Positions 39,002 to 48,390 of a stretch of DNA of 64,000 nt are shown here, piece after piece. The DNA lies in contig NZ_PDWS01000018.1 of the NCBI RefSeq assembly GCF_010093305.1, forward strand, positions 1 to 64,000, read 5' to 3'. Positions within the stretch are counted from its first letter, which is position 1, and the number at the start of each line of letters is the position of its first letter. A model generated the notes under the pieces. It made no database searches, was not told the DNA's origin, and worked only from the letters and a program-made list of their open reading frames with translations. Made by a program: the position numbers and the translations under genes. The DNA comes from Pseudoxanthomonas sacheonensis (GTDB taxonomy: Bacteria; Pseudomonadota; Gammaproteobacteria; Xanthomonadales; Xanthomonadaceae).

Positions 39002-40480
39002 ATGCGCATTCCCCTCTCTGCGCGCGGCCTGAGGCCGGCGCTTTCCGTATTGGCTCTCGGCCTGTTGCTGGCCGGTTGCGCCAGCACCCATGGCCTGGAA
39101 CCCAAGACCGCGCTGCGGGATGCGGACACTTTGTCCTCCAGTCGCAGCCTTTCCAGCGGCGCGCTCAGCGCGGCCGATTTCCCGCGTCAGGACTGGTGGA
39201 GCGCGCTCGGCGATCCGCAGCTGGACGCACTGATCGACGAAGCCTTGCAAGGCACACCGTCGCTTGAAGCCGCCGACGCACGCCTGCGCAAGGCGCAGGC
39301 CCAAGCCGGGCTGGCCGATGCGGAACGCAAGCCGACGCTGAGTGCAAGCGGGCAGTATTCGGGCGTGCAGTTGCCCGAAACGCTGGCGCCGGAACCGTTG
39401 GGCGGTTCGTACATCGGCAGCACGGTGCTGATGCTGAACTTCAAGTACGGATTGGATCTGTGGGGCGGCAAGCGCGCGCAGTTCGAAGCCGCGGTCGGCC
39501 AGGCCAAGGCGGCCGAAGTCGATGCACAGGCGGCGCGCCTGACGCTGTCTTCCAACATCGCCCGCACCTATGTCGGGCTGGCCCAAGCCTACGCGGCGCT
39601 GGACGTAGCCACGCGCGAGCACGAACGCGCCACGCATCTGCGCAGCCTGGGCGAACAACGGGTCAAGGCGGGCCTGGACAACCAATTGCAGCTGCGCCAG
39701 GCCGAAAGCACCATCGCCAGCGCCGAACAGCAGGCGCAAGCGGCGCAGCAGCAGATCGACATGGCGCGCACCGCGCTGGCTGCATTGCTTGGCCAGGGCC
39801 CGGACCGCGGACTGGCGATTGCCCGCCCGACGGTGTTGCAAGCGCGCACTCCCGTAGTGCCGCAAGTGTTGCCCAGCGAATTGCTGGGGCATCGTCCGGA
39901 CGTCGTTGCAGCGCGGTGGCGCGTGGAAGCCGCAAGCCGCGGCATCGACGCAAGCAAGGCATCGTTCAAACCCAGCATCAATCTCAGCGCGATCGTGGGC
40001 CTGGCTTCGGGTGGGCTCTCGGATCTTTTCAGCAGCGATGCGTTGCTGGGTCTCGGCGGCCCCGCCATCAGTCTGCCGATTTTTGATGGCGGACACCTGC
40101 GCAACCAACTGGACGCAAGCGATGCGGATTACGACCTGGCCGTCGCCAACTACAACCAGTCGCTGGTCGGCGCGCTGCACGAAGTCACCGATGCGCTGCA
40201 GAGCGCGCGTTCGCTCGATCGACAGATCGAAACCTCGCAACGGGCGCTGGCCGCTGCGAAGTCGGCCTGGGACCTTGCGCAGACCCGCTACCGCGCCGGC
40301 CTTGGCACGCAGCTCGACGTGCTGGCCGCGCAACGCCCGCTGCTACAGCTGGATCAACAGATCGCGGCGCTGCAGGCGCAGCGGCTCAACGCAGGCATCG
40401 ACCTGGACCGCGCCCTGGGCGGTGGTCTGATTTTCGAACAACCCCACACCTCCATCGCCAATACCACGGCCACGCCATGA
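39002..40480 (+). CDS. outer membrane efflux lipoprotein (NodT/OprM type)
   Basis: 492 aa. Lipoprotein signal with LAGC box, Cys26. Two OEP repeats rich in coiled-coil: DALIDEALQGTPSLEAADARLRKAQAQAGLADAERKPTL and YDLAVANYNQSLVGALHEVTDALQSA; GHRPDVVAARWRVEAA between them is a family hallmark. Trimeric TolC-like duct. It follows marR by 4 bp and overlaps the EmrA-like gene by 4 bp, so it is the dedicated outer membrane partner of this pump. Confidence 0.95.
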   Translation: MRIPLSARGLRPALSVLALGLLLAGCASTHGLEPKTALRDADTLSSSRSLSSGALSAADFPRQDWWSALGDPQLDALIDEALQGTPSLEAADARLRKAQAQAGLADAERKPTLSASGQYSGVQLPETLAPEPLGGSYIGSTVLMLNFKYGLDLWGGKRAQFEAAVGQAKAAEVDAQAARLTLSSNIARTYVGLAQAYAALDVATREHERATHLRSLGEQRVKAGLDNQLQLRQAESTIASAEQQAQAAQQQIDMARTALAALLGQGPDRGLAIARPTVLQARTPVVPQVLPSELLGHRPDVVAARWRVEAASRGIDASKASFKPSINLSAIVGLASGGLSDLFSSDALLGLGGPAISLPIFDGGHLRNQLDASDADYDLAVANYNQSLVGALHEVTDALQSARSLDRQIETSQRALAAAKSAWDLAQTRYRAGLGTQLDVLAAQRPLLQLDQQIAALQAQRLNAGIDLDRALGGGLIFEQPHTSIANTTATP

Positions 40481-41679
40481 CTTCCAAGATCAATCCCGAA
40501 GCTTCCACTCCCGCCGCCGCACCCGCCGCGCCGAAGAACAGCAAGCGCAAGCGCGCGCTGGGCATCGTCGCGTTGCTGGTGATCGTGGGCGCCATCGCCT
40601 GGCTGGCCTACTACCTGATGTACGCGCGCTGGCACCAGGACACCGACGACGCCTACGTGCAGGGCAACGTGGTCGCCATCGTGCCGCAGACAAGCGGCAC
40701 CGTGATCAGCATCGATGCCGACGACGGCATGAAGGTCGAGGCCGGGCAGACGCTGGTGCACTTGGATGCCAACGACGCGCAGGTCGCCTACGATCAATCG
40801 GTCGCGAATCTGGCCGGCACCGTGCGCCAGGTCCGCGGCTTCTACAGCAGCGTCGATGCCGGCCAATCGGATCTGCGCGCACGCGAAGTCGCGGTGGCGC
40901 AGGCGCGCGCCGACGTGGCCCGTCGCAGCGGCCTGGTGGCCAGCGGCGCGGTTTCCAGCGAAGAGTTGGCGCATGCGCGCGACGTGCTCGCTTCGGCCGA
41001 AGCGGCGCTTGGCAGCTCGCGCGGCAACTTGTCGCGCAGCCGCGCGCTGGTCGACGCCACCACCCTGTCCAAACAGCCGCAGGTGCAGGTGGCGGCCTCT
41101 CAGCTTCGCCAGGCGTATTTGAATCTGCAGCGCTCGGCCATCGTCGCGCCCGTTTCCGGTTACGTGGCCAAGCGCCAGGTGCAACTGGGCCAACGCGTAC
41201 AGCCTGGCACCACCTTGATGACCATCGTGCCGCTGGAACAAGTGTGGGTGGAAGCCAACTTCAAGGAAACCCAGCTCGGCCATATGCGTATCGGCCAGCC
41301 GGTCGAAGTGCATTCGGATCTGTACGGCAGCGACGTGGAATACAACGGCAAAATCGCTGCGCTCGGGCTAGGCACCGGCAGTTCGTTCTCGCTGCTGCCG
41401 GCGCAGAACGCCAGCGGCAACTGGATCAAGATCGTGCAACGCGTTCCCGTGCGCATCGAACTGGATCCCAAGCAGCTTGCCGAGCATCCGCTACGCCTGG
41501 GCCTGAGCATGAGCGTGGACGTGACCGTGCGCGATCAAGCCGGTCCGTCACTGGCCCTTGCGCGCAAGGACGTGAAGCCGATCCTGGCCACGCTGGCCTA
41601 CCAGCGACAGCTGGCCGACGCCGATGCGCTGATCGCACGGATCATCGAAAGCAACCTGCCCGCTTCCGCACGCAACTGA
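40477..41679 (+). CDS. emrA: EmrA-like membrane fusion protein
   Basis: 400 aa. One N-terminal TM helix (ALGIVALLVIVGAIAWLAYYLM, about 25-46) followed by DTDDAYVQGNVVAIVPQTSG, the lipoyl half-motif of EmrA, a coiled-coil hairpin, then RSAIVAPVSGYVAKRQVQLGQRVQPG and the beta-barrel. It links the MFS pump to the outer membrane duct across the periplasm. It overlaps the outer membrane gene by 4 bp (ATGA). Confidence 0.94.
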   Translation: MTSKINPEASTPAAAPAAPKNSKRKRALGIVALLVIVGAIAWLAYYLMYARWHQDTDDAYVQGNVVAIVPQTSGTVISIDADDGMKVEAGQTLVHLDANDAQVAYDQSVANLAGTVRQVRGFYSSVDAGQSDLRAREVAVAQARADVARRSGLVASGAVSSEELAHARDVLASAEAALGSSRGNLSRSRALVDATTLSKQPQVQVAASQLRQAYLNLQRSAIVAPVSGYVAKRQVQLGQRVQPGTTLMTIVPLEQVWVEANFKETQLGHMRIGQPVEVHSDLYGSDVEYNGKIAALGLGTGSSFSLLPAQNASGNWIKIVQRVPVRIELDPKQLAEHPLRLGLSMSVDVTVRDQAGPSLALARKDVKPILATLAYQRQLADADALIARIIESNLPASARN

Positions 41680-41686
41680 TCCGCAC

Positions 41687-43276
41687 ATGGCCACCATCGC
41701 AACAGAGGAAGAAAGCTTCGGCCTGCCGGCGACGCCGGAGCCGGCGGCCAGGCCGTTCGCGCCGCCGAACCTGGCGCTGACCACCATCGGCCTGGCGCTG
41801 GCCTCGTTCATGCAGGTGCTGGACACCACCATCGCCAACGTCTCGTTGCCGACCATCTCCGGCAACCTGGGCGCCAGTTCCAATCAGGCGACGTGGGTCA
41901 TCACCTCGTTCGCTGTGAGCAACGCCATCGCGCTGCCGCTGACCGGCTTCATGGTCCGCCGCTTCGGCGAACGCAAGGTATTCATGTGGGCCACGCTGGC
42001 TTTCGTCATCGCCTCGCTGCTGTGCGGACTGGCCAACAGCATGGGCCTGCTGGTGGCGGCGCGCGCGTTGCAGGGTTTCGTCTGCGGCCCGATGTATCCG
42101 GTGACCCAGGCGCTGCTGATCTCCATCTATCCACCGCAGAAACGCGGACAGGCCATCGCCTTGCTGGCCATGGTCACCGTGGTCGCACCCATCGCCGGAC
42201 CCATTCTGGGCGGCTGGATCACCGACAACTACAGCTGGGAGTGGATCTTCTTCATCAACATTCCCATCGGTATCTTCTCCAGCATCGTGGTCGGCCGGCA
42301 ATTGAAGGGCCGCCCGGAAAAACTGGAACGCCCGAAGATGGACTACATGGGCCTGTCGATGCTGGTGCTGGGCGTGGGCGCGCTGCAGATCCTGCTGGAC
42401 CTGGGCAACGACGAGGACTGGTTCAATTCGACCAAGATCGTCGCCCTTTCGCTTATCGCGGCGGTCGCATTGACGGTGTTCGTGATCTGGGAACTGACCG
42501 ACAAGGATCCCATCGTCAACCTGCGTCTGTTCCGTCATCGCAACTTCGCGGCGGGCACGATCGCGATGGTCATGGCGTACGCGGCGTTCTTCGCCGTCGG
42601 CTTGCTGGTGCCGCTGTGGCTGCAGCGCAATCTGGGCTACACCGCCATCTGGGCGGGTTTCGCCAGCGCGCCGATCGGCATCCTGCCGGTGCTGCTGACG
42701 CCGTTCGTGGGCAAATACGCGACCAGAATGGACTTGCGCTGGTTGGCCACGTTCGCCTTCATCGTCATGGCCGCAACCAGCTTTTTCCGCTCGGGCTTCA
42801 ATCTTGAAGTCGATTTCGAACGAGTCGCGATGATACAGCTGGTGCAGGGACTGGGCGTCGCCTTGTTCTTCATGCCGGTGCTGACCATCCTGCTGTCCGA
42901 TCTGGAGCCGCACGAGATCGCGGCAGGCTCAGGGTTGGCGACCTTCGTGCGAACGCTGGGTGGCAGCTTCGCCGCGTCGTTGACCACCTGGGCGTGGAGC
43001 CAGCGCACGACCATTCATCACGCGCAGTTGACCGAACACATATCCGCTTACGACCCGGCGACGATGCAGACCGTGCAGACGCTGGGCAACGGCGACGTGC
43101 AGCGCGGCGCGGTGGTGTTGAACCAGATGATTTCGCAACAGGCCACGCAGATCGGCTTCAACGAGGTCTTCCACCTGCTGGGAATCCTGTTCCTGGCGGT
43201 GATCCTGTTCGTGTGGTTCGCGCGGCCGCCGTTCGCTGCGAAGATGGGTGGTGGCGCTGCCGCTGGCGGCCATTGA
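41687..43276 (+). CDS. emrB: EmrB-like MFS drug exporter (DHA2, 14 TM)
   Basis: 529 aa with 14 TM helices. Motifs FMQVLDTTIANVSLPTISGNLG (motif D1), FVCGPMYPVTQALLISIYP, TVVAPIAGPILGGWITDNYSWEWIFFINIPIG (motif C, drug/H+ antiport), and LLVPLWLQRNLGYTAIWAGF. Proton-driven export of hydrophobic drugs. It completes the tripartite pump; 7 bp after emrA. Confidence 0.95.
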   Translation: MATIATEEESFGLPATPEPAARPFAPPNLALTTIGLALASFMQVLDTTIANVSLPTISGNLGASSNQATWVITSFAVSNAIALPLTGFMVRRFGERKVFMWATLAFVIASLLCGLANSMGLLVAARALQGFVCGPMYPVTQALLISIYPPQKRGQAIALLAMVTVVAPIAGPILGGWITDNYSWEWIFFINIPIGIFSSIVVGRQLKGRPEKLERPKMDYMGLSMLVLGVGALQILLDLGNDEDWFNSTKIVALSLIAAVALTVFVIWELTDKDPIVNLRLFRHRNFAAGTIAMVMAYAAFFAVGLLVPLWLQRNLGYTAIWAGFASAPIGILPVLLTPFVGKYATRMDLRWLATFAFIVMAATSFFRSGFNLEVDFERVAMIQLVQGLGVALFFMPVLTILLSDLEPHEIAAGSGLATFVRTLGGSFAASLTTWAWSQRTTIHHAQLTEHISAYDPATMQTVQTLGNGDVQRGAVVLNQMISQQATQIGFNEVFHLLGILFLAVILFVWFARPPFAAKMGGGAAAGGH

Positions 43277-43286
43277 CGTTGCCGCT

Positions 43287-43358
43287 GTAGGAGCGACGCG
43301 AGTCGCGAAGCCCTCGGCGATCGGGCAATGGGAGCTTCGCGACTTGCGTCGCTCCTAC
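43287..43358. repeat. REP-like inverted pair (GTAGGAGCGACGCGAGTCGCG)
   Basis: 25-bp arms at 43287-43311 and 43334-43358 with one mismatch, each itself a hairpin (GCGAC..GTCGC). It lies between the converging emrB and radA genes and may help end both transcripts. Confidence 0.9.
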
Positions 43359-43364
43359 GACCGT

Positions 43365-44744
43365 CTATTCCGATGCTGCTTCAAGCGCATCGGACAGCCG
43401 CTCCACAGCGATCACTTCCATCGCCTTGAACGCCCCCGACTTCGGCGCATTTCCTTTCGCCACGATCGCCCGCTTGAACCCATGCGTGGCCGCTTCGCGC
43501 AAACGCTCTTCGCCATTGGGAATCGGGCGGATCTCGCCGGACAATCCGACTTCGCCGAAGGCGATGGTCTTCTCCGGCAACGGCTTGTCGCGCAACGACG
43601 ACAGCACGGCCAGCAATACCGGCAGGTCGGCTGCGGTCTCCTGCACGCGGATGCCGCCGACCACGTTGACGAACACGTCCTGATCGCTGGTGACGATGCC
43701 GCCGTGCCTGTGCAACACAGCCAGCAGCATCGCCAACCGGTTCTGCTCCAACCCCACTGCGACCCGGCGCGGATTGGACAGAGGCGATGAGTCCACCAGC
43801 GCCTGCACTTCCACCAGCAGCGGACGCGTGCCTTCGCGCGTGACCATCACGCAGCTTCCCGGTTGCTGGGTGCTGCCGCCGGACAGGAAGATCGCCGAAG
43901 GATTGGGAACTTCCTTCAGGCCTTTCTCGCCCATCGCGAACACACCCAGTTCGTTGACCGCGCCGAAGCGGTTCTTGAAGGCGCGCAGTACGCGGAAGCG
44001 GCTGCCGCTCTCGCCTTCGAAATACAGCACCGCGTCGACCATGTGTTCGAGCACGCGCGGGCCGGCGATGCCGCCTTCCTTGGTGACGTGGCCGATCAGG
44101 AACACGGCCGTGCCGGTTTCCTTGGCGTAGCGCACCAGACGCGCTGCGCTTTCGCGCACCTGACTCACCGAACCCGGCGCGGCGGTCAGCGAATCGGTCC
44201 ATAGCGTCTGCACCGAATCGGCGACGATCACCTTGGGTTGCGCGGCGACGGCGTGGTCCAGGATCTTCTCGATCCCGGTTTCAGCCAGCGCCCGCAACCC
44301 CTCCATGGGCAGTCCCAGGCGCAAGGCACGGCCGGCCACCTGCGCCAGCGATTCTTCGCCGGTCACGTAAAGCGACGGCAGCGATTGCGACATCTGCGCC
44401 ATCGCCTGCAGCAACAAGGTCGATTTACCGATGCCCGGGTCGCCGCCGACCAGCACCACCGCGCCTTCGACCAGTCCGCCGCCCAGCACGCGGTCGAATT
44501 CGCCTATACCGGTGGAAACGCGAGCTTCCTCGCTGCTGCGCACGTCCTTGAGCGCGGTGATCTGCGGCGCTTCCAGCTTGCCCGCCCAGCCGCTGCGTCG
44601 CGATGCTGCTGGCGCGCCGGCGGCCGGCTCCAGCACGATTTCGGACAAGGTGTTCCAGGCGCCACATTCGGCGCATTGGCCCTGCCACTTGTTGTGTTCG
44701 GCGCCGCATTCGCTGCAGACGTAGGCGGTCTTGCTCTTGGCCAT
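43365..44744 (-). CDS. radA: DNA repair protein RadA (Sms)
   Basis: 459 aa. N-terminal C4 zinc finger with Cys10, Cys13, Cys24, Cys27 (CSEC, CAEC), Walker A GGDPGIGKST at 100-109, the RadA signature KNRFGAVNELG, and a C-terminal Lon-like domain (AFGEVGLSGEIRPI). A hexameric branch-migration helicase that helps RecA in homologous recombination. Stands alone. Confidence 0.97.
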   Translation of the reverse strand: MAKSKTAYVCSECGAEHNKWQGQCAECGAWNTLSEIVLEPAAGAPAASRRSGWAGKLEAPQITALKDVRSSEEARVSTGIGEFDRVLGGGLVEGAVVLVGGDPGIGKSTLLLQAMAQMSQSLPSLYVTGEESLAQVAGRALRLGLPMEGLRALAETGIEKILDHAVAAQPKVIVADSVQTLWTDSLTAAPGSVSQVRESAARLVRYAKETGTAVFLIGHVTKEGGIAGPRVLEHMVDAVLYFEGESGSRFRVLRAFKNRFGAVNELGVFAMGEKGLKEVPNPSAIFLSGGSTQQPGSCVMVTREGTRPLLVEVQALVDSSPLSNPRRVAVGLEQNRLAMLLAVLHRHGGIVTSDQDVFVNVVGGIRVQETAADLPVLLAVLSSLRDKPLPEKTIAFGEVGLSGEIRPIPNGEERLREAATHGFKRAIVAKGNAPKSGAFKAMEVIAVERLSDALEAASE

Positions 44745-44836
44745 GATGTTTTCGTTCGGCGAACCAGCGCACAGGATAGACGCGCGCCATCGCGCAGGGC
44801 GAGACTGGCGCCGTGCGAAGCCGGCTTCGCAGCCCC

Positions 44837-47335
44837 TCAGGCCATCCGGAGCGCGGCCCGGGTGACGACTTCAGCGTCCTGGTGCTGGGTCAGCGCGGAA
44901 TTCCGCGTTTGTTCCTGCCGGGCGCTCGCTTCCGCCATTTGCTGCGTGCTCTGGGCCAGCGGGGTATTCAAACCCTGCATGGTGTCCACGCTGGCGCGTC
45001 GGTGGGCAGGATCGTCCAGCCGCCCTTGCACCGCGAAAGTAAGCTTGGCATCGCCGCTCATCACCACATGGTCGATCCCGCGCATGCCCTGTTCCTTGGC
45101 CGCCACGGCCAGATGGCCGCTCAGCTGGTCGCTGCGCAGATCGGGCGTGCGATTGTGTTTGGCATCGATGGCGTGGATGCCTCGCGCCGCATCGCGGAAC
45201 AGGGAATGCTCGGGGTGGTTTGGGTCGTTGAGCAGAACACCTTTGCCCCGTGCGGGGTGCGGCAAGTCATCTGCCTGCTTCGGCAATGCGGATCGCGGTT
45301 CCTGTCCGATGGTTTGCTGCACAGGCACCGGCTGCTGCATCAGCTGCTTGACCGCGGCGTGCTCAAGCGACTGGGTGCGCGCGTCCAGGCTCGGGATCAC
45401 CGTCTCGGTCATCAGATGCCGTTGGGTGGCTTCATTACCTGCACCTGCCGCGTGCTTGATGACCGACCGTGTCTGCCAGGCGTTCATCAGGCCGCCAGGT
45501 CCAAGATAAGTCGCTTCCGCGGCAAGGACGCCGCCCACTCCTGCTCCGGTTACCGCCAGGGCCGTGGGTGCATGCCCGGTCAGATTGCGCACTCCGCGCC
45601 CGGTTTGATCGAATGCCCGGTCGATGTCGGCTCCGGCGTGTTCAGCGGATTTCCGCAAATTCGCACCGGTCTGGTTGGCGGTCTGTTCCAGCAGCTGCGC
45701 GCCCTGACCCGCGGTCTGCCGGACGCTGTTCGCGTCGCGTCCGGCATGATCCAGCGCTCCTCTGGCCTGTGCGGTCTTGAGGTCGCAGTACGCGTCGGTG
45801 GCCTGATCGCGCCGATCCGCTTCCTGGCGCAGGCCCGGTGCGATCTTGTCCGCGAAAGGCAGATGGCTTGCGGCCCGCAGCAAGGCATTGCTGGTTTCAT
45901 TGCCCCAACGCTGGGTCACGCATTGCGCCATCGGTACCGCAGCTTCCAGGTATCCCGTCGCCATGCGAACCTGCGCGACCGCTTCGCCGCCAGCGCGCAC
46001 TTGCAAACCGGATACCTTGCCGAAGGTCTGCGCGCCGAGTTCGGCAGCCTGGCCGGTGACCTTGCCGCCCACCCGATAGCCGTCACCCAAGGTGTCCAGG
46101 GCAACATCGGTAACCCTGCCGGCGACGGCGATCCCCTCGCCCGCCCGCTTTCCCACGTACGCTCCCGCCACGGCTCCGCTCAACACATTCAGCAGTGGCC
46201 CTGCGTCCTTGGCCACTTCGCTGATTGCCGGTTCTTTCGGCCGATCGATCAGATTGCCCTGGGCGTCCCGCATCTTGGCTTCAAGCATGGGCTGTATCTG
46301 CCCGGCCGCAGTGGGCACCTGCTTCAGGGTCCTGCTGCCGGAATGCTCGGCAAGGTAGTCGATCAGACCCAGCGCGTCCTGCTGGGCTTGTTTGCTATGG
46401 GGCAGGAGTTGTCCCAGCTGCGTGGTCAGCAGCTGCCGCGCTTCCGGCAGACGCGAAACATCGGCCGCCATGGTGGCGACAGCTCCCATCTGCATCCGTT
46501 GCAATGCGTCCATGCGGCCGATCATGGCTTGGCCGTCGGTGAGGACTTCGCCTTTGACTTGATAGGCGGTGATGATTTTGTCGGTGTCGAAAACCGAGAG
46601 GCCTTGTTTTTCAGCGTAGCGCTGTGCAGTGGCGGGATTCAAGCCCGAGGAATTGAAGGTGATGGCGGGAATACCGGTAATCGCGGAAGCTGAAGAGGCC
46701 AAGCCGCCGCCTAATGAATGCCCCGCTATTTCAAAATCATTACCCAATGGCGACAGACTCAAGTCATTCGCAAGCCTCATGGCGCGGTTGTAGTAATCGC
46801 TCTCCAGACCTACACCCTGGATACCGTTATTCACCCAATCTTCTGCTGCAGACTCCCGGGTAACCTCTTTACCCTCGCTGTCGTGTGCTATCACCGCCCC
46901 ATTGGAACCCTTGTAACAGACGACCGGCTTTACATCAGAACCGAAAACCCGAGGGTCAGCCAAATAGATTTCAGCGCGAAAATTGGAATCGTCAGGCTGC
47001 AGATACTGCCTAATCTGCTGGTCAGTCCAGTTCACGCCGGCCTGACGCAAGAGTTCAGGATGCTCGCTCGCACGTATCCAGCCCGGTTGCGATGAAGGCC
47101 TGTGGGCTGCAGATTCGTAGACGTCATCCGCCAATCCTGCTATGTCACGCACATGATATTGCTGCGTCAGCGCATCTGCTTGGCGAGAAATCTGCAAATC
47201 ACCGGATTGCAACGATTGCGCCCGCATTGCAGACAGCAATTCGTTCTGCTGCCGCACCTGCGATATTTTTTCCTCCAGCGTCCGTGGATCCTGGGACGGG
47301 AGTACTGGCCCGACAGTCACAGTGGGCGTAGTCAT
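44837..47335 (-). CDS. predicted type IV secreted lipase effector with XVIPCD tail
   Basis: 832 aa. Start ATG 47335 has AAGGAG 8 nt before it. N-terminal half: alpha/beta hydrolase of lipase-3 type, with nucleophile Ser207 in AGHSLGGGLASS, preceded by DWVNNGIQGVGLE and followed by AITFNSSGLNP and DKIITAYQVKGEVLTD (expected acid region). The middle is Ala/Gly-rich with hydrophobic segments (PTALAVTGAGVGGVLAA). C-terminal residues from about 697 match the XVIPCD, the secretion domain of xanthomonad T4SS effectors: GVLLNDPNHPEHSLFRDA and FAVQGRLDDPAHRRASVDTM, then a Gln-rich end. So it is likely injected into rival bacteria to attack phospholipids. Facing it are two ankyrin lipoproteins, likely immunity. 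No T4SS genes are in the window. Confidence 0.8.
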   Translation of the reverse strand: MTTPTVTVGPVLPSQDPRTLEEKISQVRQQNELLSAMRAQSLQSGDLQISRQADALTQQYHVRDIAGLADDVYESAAHRPSSQPGWIRASEHPELLRQAGVNWTDQQIRQYLQPDDSNFRAEIYLADPRVFGSDVKPVVCYKGSNGAVIAHDSEGKEVTRESAAEDWVNNGIQGVGLESDYYNRAMRLANDLSLSPLGNDFEIAGHSLGGGLASSASAITGIPAITFNSSGLNPATAQRYAEKQGLSVFDTDKIITAYQVKGEVLTDGQAMIGRMDALQRMQMGAVATMAADVSRLPEARQLLTTQLGQLLPHSKQAQQDALGLIDYLAEHSGSRTLKQVPTAAGQIQPMLEAKMRDAQGNLIDRPKEPAISEVAKDAGPLLNVLSGAVAGAYVGKRAGEGIAVAGRVTDVALDTLGDGYRVGGKVTGQAAELGAQTFGKVSGLQVRAGGEAVAQVRMATGYLEAAVPMAQCVTQRWGNETSNALLRAASHLPFADKIAPGLRQEADRRDQATDAYCDLKTAQARGALDHAGRDANSVRQTAGQGAQLLEQTANQTGANLRKSAEHAGADIDRAFDQTGRGVRNLTGHAPTALAVTGAGVGGVLAAEATYLGPGGLMNAWQTRSVIKHAAGAGNEATQRHLMTETVIPSLDARTQSLEHAAVKQLMQQPVPVQQTIGQEPRSALPKQADDLPHPARGKGVLLNDPNHPEHSLFRDAARGIHAIDAKHNRTPDLRSDQLSGHLAVAAKEQGMRGIDHVVMSGDAKLTFAVQGRLDDPAHRRASVDTMQGLNTPLAQSTQQMAEASARQEQTRNSALTQHQDAEVVTRAALRMA

Positions 47336-47355
47336 GTTCGGCTCCTTGCCTTGGG

Positions 47356-47408
47356 TTGACACAGCAATCAACGCTGTTCAACCTGCCACTGTGCATCCTT
47401 GCTGTCAA
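47356..47408. promoter_or_regulatory. shared effector/immunity promoter region with interrupted palindrome
   Basis: The 129-bp gap has TTGACA (47356-47361) reading right and TTGACA reading left (complement of 47403-47408), as parts of an inverted repeat TTGACAcaGCAA / TTGCTGTCAA. If both are -35 boxes, the two promoters face each other and their -10 regions overlap, though both -10 matches are poor. Confidence 0.35.
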
Positions 47409-47464
47409 TCGCACAGGCCACTTAAAAAAGATAGTGAAGTCACATTTAACAGGGGAGATAAACG

Positions 47465-48349
47465 ATGTCCAGGAATGGACTCATGCTCGCTTTCGGTAAC
47501 CTTTTCGCCGCGCTACTGCTATCGTCGTGCCTGATTGCTTGCCACGCGCAACCCACAGGCAAACCCGCCACGGCAGGCTTTCCCGCCAGCAATTATTTCG
47601 AAGGCAAAGCCCTGGAACTGGCCGAGGCAGTTGATCGCAACGATGCGGCCGACGTTCGGCGGCTAATCAAGCAGCAAGGCGTCAATCCCGATGTGATCTT
47701 CGACGAGAGCGCCATGCCCATGGTGGCTTGGCCGGTGTTCAACAAGAATCTGCCGGGTTTGAAACTATTGTTGGACAACGGTGCCGACCCCAACGCGCGC
47801 CGCATCGATTCGCAACGCACAAGCGGGCAGCAACGCAACAACGCACTGGTCTTCGCCGCTGGCAATGCAGACTCGCGTTATCTGACCATGCTGCTCGATT
47901 ACGGCGGCGATCCTAATACCCACAATTCCAATGGAGAACCGCTGACCTACGTGGCCACGCTGCAGGATCAATGGCCTAATGTAAAGGTTCTGATCGAGCA
48001 TGGCGCCAATATCAATGAAGGCCTCTATGTTCCTGAAAGCTACAACACGGTAGTTGCCTGGTATTCGAGTTTCGGTAATTTCGAACAGGTCTATTGGCTT
48101 CTTCAGCATGGTGCCGACCCTACCCGTACCACCGAAACGCAGAGAGGGTCGGTCAATAAAACTCGCATGCCCGTCGTTGACGATATCTACTGGCTGCCGG
48201 TTAAACCGCAGATAGTCGAATGGCAACGCAAATGCCAGCACTGGCTGCGCATGCACGGTATCGAGCGGCAACCAATGCCGACATACATGAAAGAGCGCCG
48301 TATCAAGCTGGGACTTCCTAGCGAGGAGAAGGATATCCCCCTGCTGTAA
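47465..48349 (+). CDS. ankyrin-repeat lipoprotein 1, likely immunity protein
   Basis: 294 aa, ATG after a GGGGAG site. Signal peptide with lipobox LIAC, lipidated Cys26, +2 residue His (not Asp), so probably outer membrane, facing the periplasm. About four to five ankyrin repeats at 55-230: LAEAVDRNDAADVRRLIKQ, PGLKLLLDNGADPNAR, SRYLTMLLDYGGDPNTHNSNG, PNVKVLIEHGANINEGL, FEQVYWLLQHGADPT. The C-terminus is basic/Trp-containing. Divergent from the lipase effector. Periplasmic lipoproteins are known as immunity proteins for xanthomonad T4SS effectors, so self-protection is the most likely role. Confidence 0.7.
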   Translation: MSRNGLMLAFGNLFAALLLSSCLIACHAQPTGKPATAGFPASNYFEGKALELAEAVDRNDAADVRRLIKQQGVNPDVIFDESAMPMVAWPVFNKNLPGLKLLLDNGADPNARRIDSQRTSGQQRNNALVFAAGNADSRYLTMLLDYGGDPNTHNSNGEPLTYVATLQDQWPNVKVLIEHGANINEGLYVPESYNTVVAWYSSFGNFEQVYWLLQHGADPTRTTETQRGSVNKTRMPVVDDIYWLPVKPQIVEWQRKCQHWLRMHGIERQPMPTYMKERRIKLGLPSEEKDIPLL

Positions 48350-48390
48350 ATGCCTCACGACTCGTTTAACGAAAGCATGGACGCATCAAG

